Source: Haemonchus contortus
Lineage: Eukaryota > Nematoda > Chromadorea > Rhabditida > Trichostrongylidae
Length of the DNA: 64,000 nucleotides
Reading direction: 5' to 3'
Assembly (NCBI GenBank): GCA_000469685.2
Contig: LS997566.1
Location: forward strand, 22,820,432-22,884,431
Shown: one piece after another, positions 10,681 to 20,590 of the stretch
Layout of the letters: each line of letters begins with the position of its first letter
How positions within the stretch are numbered: the stretch's first letter is position 1
The notes under the pieces: model-generated
Seen by the model: only the letters and a program-made list of their open reading frames with translations
What the model was told of the DNA's origin: nothing
The model's database searches: none
Position numbers and translations under genes: made by a program

Positions 10681-10978
10681 TCAGGGGAATGAGGCCCCTT
10701 TCTGTTACTGTATTTGGCATGAATCCACGTGTAACTGTGGACATGCAGACGTGCCGTTGATTTATATACATACATATTTTTTTTACAAATATAATTAAAT
10801 GAATAATGAAAATTCCAAGCAAAGTTACCATCGAACAGTAGAAAAACGCTGGCGAGAGCTTTCGGACCATACAAGCCGACATCTGATGTTACAGAAGAAA
10901 GCATGTGGCAGGGCAACAGGTCGCCTCCCTTCTGGTAGGAAAATATTTCCCCGAGCGAGTCCCAAGCCGGTCAATATA

Positions 10979-11272
10979 AAGGTGGTGTAGTGGCAAGTGG
11001 CGCACTATCTCACACGCACGGTCAGGGGGTCGAATCCCGGATCGATACCCGCCTAAGCCTACCAAGCCTTCCATCCCTCCGAGGTCGGTGAATTGGTACC
11101 GACTCGTTTGGGAGGATAAAAGCACTGACTTGTACATCGGCTGGCCACCGCAAGTCATTGTATAGGCCACATACGCACTCATTACGCCACTACGATTCTG
11201 AATGGAAGTCGAGTGCGGGGGCGCATCCCTCAGACGGGATTGATTAACGCCAAAAACTTTATCCTTTATCCT
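10979..11272 (+). repeat. tRNA-derived SINE, copy 1
   Basis: Head: GGTGGTGTAGTGGCAAGTGG (A box TGGTGTAGTGG) and GGTCGAATCCC (B box, about 11028), then a unique body shared with the copies at 36.68, 46.25 and 46.84 kb, and a tail of TTTATCC units (AACTTTATCCTTTATCC, ending about 11272). Full length is about 295 bp. Long minus-strand open frames across it are by chance. It lies just upstream of the RTE 5' end. No clear target duplication is seen for this copy. Confidence 0.85.
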
Positions 11273-12900
11273 GTTGTGTAGACAAGCTAAGCAACAACGC
11301 CCTTCTAGATTCTCGACCCAGAGATGATGTTTCTGTGCAGCACAGCATTGGGGCCACTGACCTCTTTCGGGACCACCATATGGCGTAGCTCTCACGACCT
11401 GTTGGTCGTAGTATGCCACATTATACGAAAAACGGAAAACGCAGGAATGTTAATGTGGTAGCCGGCAGGTCGGGAGCCCGAGGTCCTCGTCGATGTCGCC
11501 TCATCAGAGGATGCTTAGTCCGCGACATATGGCATCTGGCAATTTTGCTATTGCAATAGAAGGAGAAAATAACTAACGCTTCCAATCTTTCTATATGTGA
11601 GAGACCCAGAGAGTTTGTCTCTAAAATGATTTCTTAACTTTGGTAAGAGGTGACACTCTATTAGCGATGATGAACCCAGCATTTTATCGTTGGCGGTGTT
11701 GTTAGAAGATCTCTTCCCCAATAGTGGATATGATATATGTTCCAAAAACAGGTTTATTCAAAGGAAAGCAGCTTATCAAGAAAAGTAATGTAAGAAATGG
11801 ACAAACGGAGGATCTCGATTTTAGACAGTTTCTTCTCTACAGGTAGCGTTGGAAGTAAAGATCGAAGTTGTGTGAAAGCCATGTTGAACGATTCCACTCT
11901 TATCCTGCAAAACAAGAATCAGAACCTCTAACAATCTTAAAGAATTTTGCGTACATCGTGTGTTATGCAAGGGATCAATTTTTTTCACTACGGAAGGCTT
12001 TTTGATTCCGATTCCAAATTCTGTATCAGATTAAACTGCTTAATACTTCGATGTCATGGATATGTGTCGCAACTTACGTGCGACCTTCCGACGTCCTGAA
12101 GCGCACTGGTAGAAAATCGTGCTTTAATCGACGGCTGCCTTTCTTGACGAGATTCAGGTGAAGTTAAATGCTGGAAATGCGGGAAAGTAATAGAGCCAGC
12201 CTCGCATCCAACAACCCGACACTTCGCTATCTCGTTGCTCCTCGCAGCGGCGTCTCTGGAGCTCAGTCGTCAGTATGAATTAACATTGTTGTCAGTGTCT
12301 GGGATGCACGGTGAACCGGATGTCATCTCCATCTTGCATCTTATCGCGACCCCTGTTTTACCGACATTTCTACCTAATTCCTTTTGTCTCATCGAACTTC
12401 TCATCTCGTCACTTTGTCGCAAGCATGACGCAATCATTATGCCGACTATCATGTATTGATCGTCACCATGGATTTATGTAGGTGATTTATGTTTGTCCAA
12501 TACGCGTAGCATTGTAAGTATACTTCCGTCGTGAGATTTTAATTACCTGTTTGATCTTCGCAGTTAGGGAGATGTCGTCAGGGAGCAAGGGCCTTCATTC
12601 CCAGCTCGCTGCAGGCTCCAGCGCATTGCTACCCCTCATAGCATTCAGGTTCTACACTTTTCCGTACAACGGATATGGACCCTTACAATACCAACGTTAG
12701 TCTACGGGCTCATTCCGCCGATGCGTTAACTCTCGGGGCACTGGCCGCGACAATATGGGAGATCAAGTTGTGCTTTTAGAACGCATACAGAACTCTGACG
12801 CAGTGCTCTTCCTCTGCCGATACACCGATATGGGAATCTATTGTGTGATTGACCGCTCAAATTTGTTTTGGAAAGTTGAAGGGATGTGGTGGGATTATCC
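11273..12900. other. Unassigned non-coding stretch
   Basis: No gene, RNA or mobile element recognised. The open frames are short and on both strands; none has family motifs or convincing splice sites. Confidence 0.4.
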
Positions 12901-12904
12901 TACT

Positions 12905-13585
12905 ATATATAACGCGCTAAGTGTGTCTGTTGGTGTGTGTGTGTGTAGTGTGTGTGTATGTGTGTGTGTGTGACCGGAAATTCATAACTCGGGTTCCCGT
13001 CGACCTAGAGGGTTCAAATTTGGTAGGAGTACAGGCGGCAGGATAGGAACACTAATGGTGGGTGGCGAGCCGGACTCCGCCTACAAGGGGCCGGGTTTGT
13101 GTGAAATAAATGTTCGAGCGGAAAGTCATAACTCCTGTCCCCGTGGACCTAAAGCGCTTAAACTTGGTAAACTGCAGGATAGGAACACTGATGGTGGGTG
13201 GTGGGGCCGAACTCCACCCACAAGGAGGGAGTTTGTGCGGAAAATCATAACTGCATTCCCCGTGGATCTAGAGCGTCCAAATTTGGTGAGAGTACCCAAG
13301 ACAGGATGGAAACGCTTATAATGGGTAGCAGGTTTGAGCTCCGCCCACAGTGGGCGGGGTTTGTGTGAGAATCTTAAACTTGCACCTAGAGCGTTCAAAC
13401 TTGGTAGAAGTTTAGGCGACAGGATGGGAACACTTATGGCGGATGGCAGGGCCGGACTCCGTCCACAAGGGGCGAGGTTTGTATGTTTGAGCGGAAAGTC
13501 ATAACTTCTGTCCCCGTGAACCTAAAGCGCACAAACTTGGTAGGAGTACAGACTGCAGCATGGGAACACTTATGGTGCAAGACTA
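12905..13585. repeat. TG-tract followed by a ~120-145 bp minisatellite, five units
   Basis: A TG-rich tract (12918-12971) leads into five diverged tandem units whose recurring core is (A/G)TCATAACT-C-T-G, C-C-C-GTGGACCTA(G/A)AGCG, AACTTGGTA and GGGAACACTTATGG. The unit starts are near 12981, 13125, 13244, 13370 and 13499. The same core occurs singly or in few copies near 950, 14.9 kb and, inverted with a CA-rich end, at 16.6-17.0 and 25.0-25.2 kb. The constant association of core and TG/CA tract suggests one end of a dispersed element rather than independent satellites. Confidence 0.75.
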
Positions 13586-14800
13586 ATCCTCTCGCCAAAT
13601 GACTGGGCGCGAATGAATACTGTTAGTTCGGACCCAGACCGTTGAAACTTGAAGGCACATGGAGCTGGCTGGGAATATTGATGGTAGCTAACATAGTAGA
13701 CTCAGCCGCGATGAAGTCTCTGAAAACTTATTTTCAATGAGTAATCGCCTTTGTGAAATTATGCGATGTCCTATTCGGTAACAGCGAGGATGGCTTACGG
13801 AAAAAATCGCTCTCAATTCGGAACTAATACTGGGGGTGTAGAGCTTTCAAAGAAAAAGGAGAATCCTAAGTGTTATTTACGTATAGCAAATTTCTCACAG
13901 GAAGGAGGAGCACCTGGCGTAGTCGGGCGAACCCGGGCTGCCCGACTGGTCTCTATAAGTGTAGCGATCGGTCGATAATGGCAACCGATTTTTACCAGTA
14001 TTGCTTTGTAATGCTCGATGTGTGATTGCTGCTAACTACGTATTTTTTCTAGAAGAAAAGGAGAGGATCAATGATAGGCCTCAATGAAAAATTTTCAACA
14101 ACATAGGAAGGAGGAGAGCTCAGCGTTTTTCGGGCAATCCAGTGTCTTCTACAAATCAATGAGTGTTCATAGTGAGCTTCATTGTTCAGCTAGACCAAAA
14201 AGTTTTCCTTCACCTGCCTCATCAGGCAGAACACTCACTGTCTTCAGAAATAATGATGTGTGTAGCACCTCTGCACTTATGCTTATCTGCTTATGAAATT
14301 TCATTAAATGCCATAATGGCCAGCGAGATCATTGATTGGTATGCTATCGAATGCTTGCTTCGACGGAGGGTATAAATGAGAGAAGTGCAGAAAAATTCCC
14401 ATTTCATCTTCGACGAAGTACAGGTATTCCACAATGGCAAGGAGTAAAGAAAAAAGTGAAGGATTTCTAGACTCTTTCTTGATTTTTGTGATTGTCTCGT
14501 TAAAATATGAAGGCATAAACGAATGTAGATGGTCATCAAGCGCAGTTTGCTAGAAATGTGACGGCTCGATACACGGCTTATGACAGGGACATTTATGCTG
14601 GGACGGAGGTTCCTCCCACTTTTTGGGTGTGGTTGGTTCCCGTGTTGCTGAGACGATTACATCCAGGTTATTTTCAAGATAAGTAATCCATTAGAAAGTA
14701 TGAGTTGTGCATGTTATCGTGCGCAGGCCCACCGGTAAGTAAAAGAAGGTCTATCAAATAACGAAGTCAATCTAATTACCACATTTCGAATACATTCTGG
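13586..14800. other. Unassigned non-coding stretch
   Basis: No gene or family recognised. There is only a scatter of open frames under 85 codons on both strands without motifs. Confidence 0.4.
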
Positions 14801-14844
14801 ACAATATATAATTCTTTGAATGTGTCTGTTTTGTCACATTTAGA

Positions 14845-14985
14845 GAGTTATATATTGTCGGTACATTTGTGTGTGTGTCGGTGTGCGTACTTGACCGGAA
14901 ATTCATAACTCCTGTCTCCCTGGATCTAGAGTGTTGAAATTTGGTATGATTACAAGCGACAGGACGGGAGCTGCTATGATAAGGT
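14845..14985. repeat. TG-tract plus one minisatellite unit (dispersed family)
   Basis: GTGTGTGTGTCGGTGTG (from about 14868) is followed by GACCGGAAATTCATAACTCC, then a unit matching the 12.98 kb core (CTGGATCTAGAGTG, AAATTTGGTA, GCGACAGGACGGGAG). Same orientation as the 12.9 kb copy, but only one unit. Confidence 0.7.
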
Positions 14986-16183
14986 ATTGAAGTTATAGTA
15001 GTTGAAAGGATAAAGCGCCCTAGAAGCGAGGACCGCAAGATTCGTTACCTCCTTCGTGTTAAGGGTGGAGCCTTGGCACTTCAGAAGTGTTGTTCGAGAA
15101 GGAACGGAAGATACCCATAGGGATCGATAACAACTGTTAGAGAATGATAATGAGCCATAGAAGGTGAGAGTCATCAGGTCTACAGCGTCTTCCATATTAA
15201 TAGTAAAGCACTTTAGTAGGCTGTGTGGGATGTGAAGAGACCGGAGTTGATTGGTGACAAGGACTGATAACAAGCGGGCAAGGGCTGACGAAGAGCCGAG
15301 GAGGATAGAGCTACTGGGTTTGTACTACCCTCCGTGTCAACAGTGGAAACTTGGCATTTGCATAGGTGATGCAGGATGTGACGTAGCCGTCAGCACTCTT
15401 TGACAGGATTTGATAACAACCAATAGAAGCTGATCAGGGACCTCTTAGAGCAAGAGCTTCTTACCAATTAAATCTAAACAACTTTGCTATTAACGATCAA
15501 ACAATGACTCTTTGAAATGTTTCATTCGATAAACCTTGGTTCATTCCTTGCTATTAGGCTACGACCGCTACCCAGCAAGGTTTGTGACTCAGTGAAGTAT
15601 CACGGTTTCTTATTGTTCCCATATCATATGTGACAAATCGCCATTGATCTGGGATTCCCAATTAATGATAAATCCGTATAGAAAAAGTCCATTGATAACA
15701 TCTGAGTTGGGCATTATTACCATTCGACAACATCTGTGAGTACCATTCATGGTCTGGTTTGCCTAGCAGGTTAATCTTTCACCGGTCGGTTCGCTCCGCC
15801 CTCCTTCTTCGGCAAAGTTGTAGTAATCGGTTAACTCGCCACTCCTTCTTTGAAACAAGTAATTTTTCCCTGTGCACGAAGTTTGACGCAGGACTAACAG
15901 AGCAGTGCAATCAGTGTGAGCCGGTGCTTACGCCTTTGAATGGAAGTCTCGATCTCTTGTTCTTTCTCAAAAATAGATACCCAATAAAGATTCAACTGTT
16001 GGGTAATCAAACCCTTGGGCGGTACTCGCAAATGTTTGTACGATGATAACACCATTAACAGATGTTAACAATGAATCTTTTCGAGTTCCAGATATCTAGC
16101 GGTCGGTTGAGTTTTGTTGCAAAGATATCGAGCAATGAGGATCTTCCATCGGGTCACAACCTTGGTGGATAGTGGTCGTAACC
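14986..16183. other. Unassigned stretch with a repeat shared with 50.65-50.86 kb
   Basis: No gene recognised. Positions 15885-16080 (GCAGGACTAACAG, GTGCTTACGCCT, GTCTCGATC, then AACACCATTAACAGATGTTA) are similar, in the same order, to 50655-50860, so this is a dispersed repeat of unknown class. Two loosely similar segments near 15040-15080 and 15310-15350 hint at an older tandem duplication. Confidence 0.4.
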
Positions 16184-17000
16184 TTATAGCAGGGAATGAA
16201 AAAAATTCTCATCTGGTTGTCGTAGTACCGGTAATGGGTCTCTATCGCTGCACTTGCCCCCCACTTTTGTCACTTTACTCTCCCATCCCGCCTTATCGCG
16301 TGAAACATACTGAACAGTCAAACTACTGCATCGTAAGTCCCGAATGCGTCGGGATTTTGATCGGTGGATGGCTCCTGCTCTCTTGAACACCTTATCTTCT
16401 CTTATCAGTTATTATCGTTTTTGTCACCGAGTTCCTCCGATCCCGTCGTGTACTACATCACTTACTAAAATGTTGAGTTTTTGTTAATACGAGAAGCTGT
16501 GATCCTACCGAATTCGAACTCTTCAGGTTCATGAGAACAAACGTTACAGACTTCCGCTCAAACATCATCAATGCGCGAACCTCAGCCCCTGTGGGAGTAT
16601 GGGAGTGCCACCCGCCATAACTTTTCCCATCCTGTCGCTTGTACTCCTACCAAATTTCAACCCGCTAGGTCCACGTCAACAGAAGTTATGAACCTGCGGT
16701 CCAAAATTTTCTATTGCGCACGCATCGCCCTCTGTAGGCGGAGTCCGATCCCGCCATCCACCGTGGATGTTCCCATACTGCCCCGTGTACTACTGCCAAG
16801 TTTCAACGCTCTACGTCCACGTCAACAGGAGTCATGAATTTGCAGTCTAGAGGTTCCATCGCGCATGCCCCGCCCCTGTATGCGGAGTCTGGTCCAGGTC
16901 CACGGGAACAGGAGGAGTTATGAATTTCTGGTCAAACACATACACCGACACCCACACTCACACCGACACACCAAAAGGCACACACAGCGAATTCCATGGA
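16184..17000. repeat. Dispersed repeat with minisatellite units and CA-rich end, copy 1
   Basis: 16184-16480 matches 24690-24960 in order (AATGGGTC, ATC-CTGCA, TTTTGTCAC, GAACAGTCAAA, CTTGATC-like, TTGCTCTCTTG, ATCTTCTCTTATCAG). It is followed by about three inverted minisatellite units (16590-16925, ATGAATTT / CAAATTTCAACGCTCTA-type core) and a CA-rich tract (16930-16990). The open frame at 16571-16837 lies inside the minisatellite and is not a gene. Confidence 0.65.
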
Positions 17001-17790
17001 GAAGGATAGGTAGTTATTTTTGAAAGAACGACAGATAGAGACTTCTAATCATAGGTGTGGTGAGCATCGTCATGTATTGAATACCTTTTGCACTGCCCTG
17101 TTAATCCTGTGTCAAACTTCATGATTGGGAAAGTATCATTTATTCTGAAGAAGAAGTGGCGGGTTAGTCGTTTCCCAAAACTTTGTCACAAGAAGGAGGA
17201 ACGTTTGACGTTAGCCGGCGATTCGAATGGTTTGTATGACAAAATTGATCCGACTGGTCTGTAGATAACAAAACTTGCCGTTACTGGAATAATTGTCTCT
17301 TTTGATGCCAATTCTAATGAATTACTAAGAAAACGTAAAAATAGTAATTGAGCCTTATAATGTTCACTTGTAACAGCCTCAAAGGCATGTTCACAATAAA
17401 AAAGAGCAATAAGATTTCTGCATTATCATTCACTTATGACTACTCGAAACTCTTTGCTGCGGTATTCCGCCATGTTTCATCTTGAGGTTTACATCCCTGC
17501 CTAGATAGCTAAGATTATAGAACCATAGGGGAGAACGTTCAACACTTCTGTTCAAAACACCAGACACATCGTTTCCGTCAGAACGTGATTAGAAATGAGT
17601 CAAAGTTGACGACACGAACTAGGACTCCTTTATCTCTCTGGTATTGTACATAAAAACTGTTCCCCTTTATTTGAACTAGTCTCACGGGATATAGCATAAC
17701 GAGATCGTCTAACACCATTTAAAGTGTGTGATGGTGTCCAGTGCGACTGCAATAATGCATTTGACGAATCGTTAATCATGAAAGAATAAA
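17001..17790. other. Unassigned stretch downstream of the bHLH-like exon
   Basis: If the NHLH/HLH-15-like exon at 17799 is spliced, this is its first intron. I searched the minus strand by eye for the helix-loop-helix half (K-K-L-S-K-I-E-I-L) and did not find it here. Confidence 0.4.
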
Positions 17791-17798
17791 AAAATCAC

Positions 17799-17956
17799 CG
17801 CTCTCTCGTAGCGTGAAGATTTCGATACTTTGGTGTCGCTCGCCTTCGCTTTCGTCGCTCAGCCTTCGACAGTTTGCGGTACTCCTTCTGATCCTTATTT
17901 GCAGCGTATAGCGAGCAGAAAATCGCCATTTGATTAGAATCAGGCTGGTCCATCAT
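17799..17956 (-). CDS. N-terminal/basic-region exon of an NHLH (HEN)/HLH-15-like bHLH transcription factor (partial)
   Basis: Minus-strand exon. It starts ATG ATG GAC at 17956 just after a TTTTAG acceptor-like site (17964-17959), as in a spliced-leader-accepted nematode 5' exon. It encodes about 52 residues ending in Y-R-K-L-S-K-A-E-R-R-K-R-R-R, then A-T-P-K-Y-R-N-L-H-A-T-R-E-R. That closely resembles the basic DNA-binding region of NHLH1/2 and nematode HLH-15 (known family pattern R-R-R-R-A-T-x-K-Y-R-x-x-H-A-T-R-E-R). The exon ends at 17799 with donor GTGATT inside the last Arg codon (phase 2), where family members continue into helix 1. The following helix-loop-helix exon was not found in the window, so this is either a gene with a long intron or a truncated copy. 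The family binds E-boxes in neurons; that role is inferred. Confidence 0.6.
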
Positions 17957-18256
17957 CCCTAAAATAATGTGTGAACCGTTCTTTGATGAATAAACGAACT
18001 CGAGACGATCCGACTGTTGTAAACACATGCAACCAATGGACTAGGTGTGCACCTGATCCTGTGTAGAATGATTCAGACAAAAAAGGAAAAGACCACGTTA
18101 GGAGGAGGGTTACTTACTTATAGCTGGCAAAATGAAATTTGTGTTGAACCCTGTAGGTATGAAGCAAATCGTGCAGATGTTACTTCTAAATTGGCTCTCT
18201 GAAGATATATTTCATTGAAAAAAAAATATCCCAGTGATTCCTGTGTTGCTCATGTA

Positions 18257-19184
18257 TTAGGTTGGTGCAAAAGGAATGCAGGTTTTTTGTTTTACTAGTT
18301 TCAACACTATTTTTTTTAAAGAAAACTAAGCCTTTTTCATGGGGTATTATACATTGTTGGAAAGCTTATTCCTTGCGCTTTTTAAATATGTATGTGAAAT
18401 TTCATTCAAATTGCTTAATTTTAAAAAAATGTGGTTTTTATTTTCAGATGTCTAGTCGCGATTTTCGTCAAATTTACTTCTATGAGTTCAAGCTGGGTCG
18501 GACTGCCGCTCAAACCGCTCGAAATATCAACGAAGTATGGGGCCAGGGAAGTGTCAACGAATGCACAGTACAACGTTGGTTCCCAAAGTTCCGTGCCGGC
18601 AACACCAGCCTCGAAGACGAACCACATGGCAGCCGTCTACCAACACTTGATATCGATCAATTGAAGGCGTCCGTCGAAGCTGATCCGCACAAAACGACAC
18701 GAGACATTGCGAAGGAACTCAATGTCCATCACACTACAATTGTTCGCCATTTGAAGCAAAATGGGAAGACTAAGAAGTACGCGACAGTTTCGTTCCTACT
18801 GCATCTCACCCACAATCAGGTACTTGTTATGGTCAAGCCGAATATACTTGAAGACTAAGACGTTGAACTACGAAACTCTGGATCATCCACCACACTCGCC
18901 AGACCTTTCACCTACTGACTTTCACCTTTTCAAGCACCTCGACAGCTTCTTGCGGGAAAAAACGCTTCAGAAACCAAGATGATGCAGAAACTGCCTTCAA
19001 TGAGTTCATTGCTTCCAGAAACCCAGACTTCTATGATATTGGTATTAAGAAGCTCGTTTCTCGTTGGCAGAAGGGTGTTGATTGTAATGGTGATTACTTT
19101 GATTGAATAAATGTTGTTGGAGCTAAGTTGTAGTTAATTTAGAATTAAGGTAGGAAAACCTGCATTCCTTTTGCACCAACCTAA
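18257..19184 (+). mobile_element. Internally deleted mariner element, Hsmar1/cecropia-like
   Basis: Flanked by TA (18255-18256 and 19185-19186). Terminal inverted repeats of about 30 bp begin TTAGGTTGGTGCAAAAGG at 18257 and end with the complement at 19184. The first 18 bases are the same type as those of the Hsmar1 (cecropia) mariners known from insects and primates. The length, 928 bp, is short of the roughly 1.3 kb of full mariners because the middle of the transposase is missing. Confidence 0.92.
18448..19106 (+). pseudogene. Mariner transposase, central catalytic part deleted
   Basis: ATG at 18448, directly after a TTTTCAG. Residues 1 to about 110 form the bipartite helix-turn-helix DNA-binding domain (F-Y-E-F-K-L-G-R, W-F-P-K-F-R-A-G, D-E-P-H-G-S-R, then L-N-V-H-H-T-T-I-V-R-H-L-K-Q). 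After K-T-K-K-Y (about 18780) the sequence jumps to the C-terminal part: H-P-P-H-S-P-D-L-S-P-T-D (about 18885-18920; the last D is the third catalytic Asp of the DD34D triad) and G-I-K-K-L-V-S-R-W-Q-K to a stop at 19104-19106. The first two catalytic aspartates lie in the deleted part, and the frame changes after 18858. Only the DNA-binding domain could still be made. Confidence 0.85.
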
Positions 19185-19186
19185 TA

Positions 19187-19847
19187 CATAATGGGTAAAA
19201 ATAAGTGCCTGCCGCGAAGCATTTGGAGCTCAGAGGGGAAAATAAAGTTGTGGCAGTGTCGTGGCACATTCTGCATGCATGCTTGAGTATAAGATTCGAT
19301 TCCAATGACCGTTTACGCCTTGACGACTTGGATCTCCTTGTTCGTTGTATAAACTTTCGACAATTCAGGTACTAATTATGATTGCGATGTGTAGATTTAC
19401 TTTTAAAAATTGCTCGGGCATCAATCTTGACATCAAAAACCAAGCTATTATACATATTATAACTACAGTATTCTCCAAGACCGCTGGCGGCAGCCGCCTT
19501 TCCAATTGTTTTGTGGAGAGATTTTTATGTGGAAAAGAGTTAAATGTTTCTAGAAACGAATTTCTCCTCTCTCTTATGCAAGTGGCTATGCAACACTTTT
19601 CCTTTAATATATTTACTACAGAAGAAAAGTACTCTGAATGATTAGAGTGCACTTCCGTTTGACGTGGAACAACTGACAACAACTGATTTACATCACGAAG
19701 AAATGGTAAAAGTTGCCTCTCTCACACTCTTCACTCCACGTACAAAGAGAAAAGTTAATCTACAGCTATCCAGTTAGACAAAGAGCACCTTGGTTTGACT
19801 TGATGTTTTGTTAACTGCTGTTTTACACCGCAGTACGCGTTGCGAAA
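19187..19847. other. Unassigned stretch
   Basis: Nothing recognised; open frames of about 100 codons overlap on both strands without motifs. Confidence 0.4.
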
Positions 19848-20069
19848 GTCTCACAAGATTGGCGATATATGGACAAAACTTCAGTCTCGGACAGGTCCCA
19901 AACCCGTACTTGTGCCTTCCGGGCACCGTGCTATCCCTTACACTACTGAGACCCCGTTTCCCACCCTAAAGGCCTAAAGGATAGAGCACGGTGCCCGGAA
20001 AGCAAAAGTACGGATTCGAGTCCCGTCCGAGACTGAAGTTTTGTCCATATATCGCCAATCTTGTGAGAC
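19848..20069. mobile_element. Foldback element with tRNA-like sequence in its arms
   Basis: 222-bp near-palindrome: GTCTCACAAGATTGGCG at 19848 is the exact complement of the end at 20069, and pairing continues for about 95 bp on each side, with a loop around 19950-19970. The right arm read on the plus strand (about 19975-20030) looks tRNA-like: GGCCTAAAGGATAGAGC (A-box region) and GGATTCGAGTCCCG (B-box region). This resembles head-to-head copies of a tRNA-derived element. Confidence 0.8.
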
Positions 20070-20474
20070 AAAGAGTACCTTCGAATTACTGCGTTTCTCC
20101 GATTCGTTTACTTCGCTTTAAAGCCAGGTCCCATTAACACTTCTCTCTGCTCAGACCTTGTTTAGAAGTCGACAGAAAAACCCATTTCTTCTGCCGTCAA
20201 GAGAAGAAAGCAGTTTCAGCAATTTCAATCCCATCGAATTGATCAGTTAATCCTCCGTATTGACTAGGTAGACCTTAGTACACCAAGACTATCTACCGTT
20301 CCGCACTCACCGATTCTTCTTTCATCTAGAGTAGAAAGCAGTTTCAGTAGACTCGTGCTGCTCATCCTGCCATACTAGTCAAGGTTTTGCTCATAGTTGC
20401 TTATGCATTCATAAGACACGCCGATATGAGAGACAATTCTTCTCCCCAAGCATATACAGTACCACAAACTTCGC
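20070..20474. other. Unassigned stretch
   Basis: No gene recognised. Two short similar segments (AGAAGAAAGCAGTTTCAG near 20203 and AGTAGAAAGCAGTTTCAG near 20331) indicate an old local duplication. Confidence 0.35.
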
Positions 20475-20590
20475 GATTTTTGGGCAAAACTTCGTCGCCG
20501 AACGGGACTCGAATCCGCACTTGTGCTATCTGGATACCCACAGTCTCTCAATGGCTTATAAGCCATAGGCAATATCTTCAAATCAACTTC
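20475..20590 (-). repeat. tRNA-derived SINE-like sequence related to the 19.85 kb foldback
   Basis: On the minus strand, CAAGTGCGGATTCGAGTCCCG (B-box-like) followed by GTTCGGCGACGAAGTTTTG aligns with the right arm of the 19848-20069 element (TACGGATTCGAGTCCCGTCC then GACTGAAGTTTTG). Upstream GGCTTATAAGCC could be the A-box region. The acceptor stem is not complementary, so this is not a functional tRNA. Confidence 0.5.

Noticed and set aside
10979..11060. tRNA gene with A and B boxes at the SINE heads (also at 36.69, 46.53 and 46.84 kb)
   Set aside because: The acceptor stem does not pair, and the same long non-tRNA body and TTTATCC tail follow in every copy, so these are SINEs.
10889..11419. 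176-codon minus-strand open frame
   Set aside because: It runs across the SINE at 10979-11272 in antisense and has no motifs of its own.
18262..18447. N-terminal extension of the mariner open frame upstream of 18448
   Set aside because: It is the untranslated left part of the element, AT-rich and unlike any transposase; similarity begins at the ATG at 18448.
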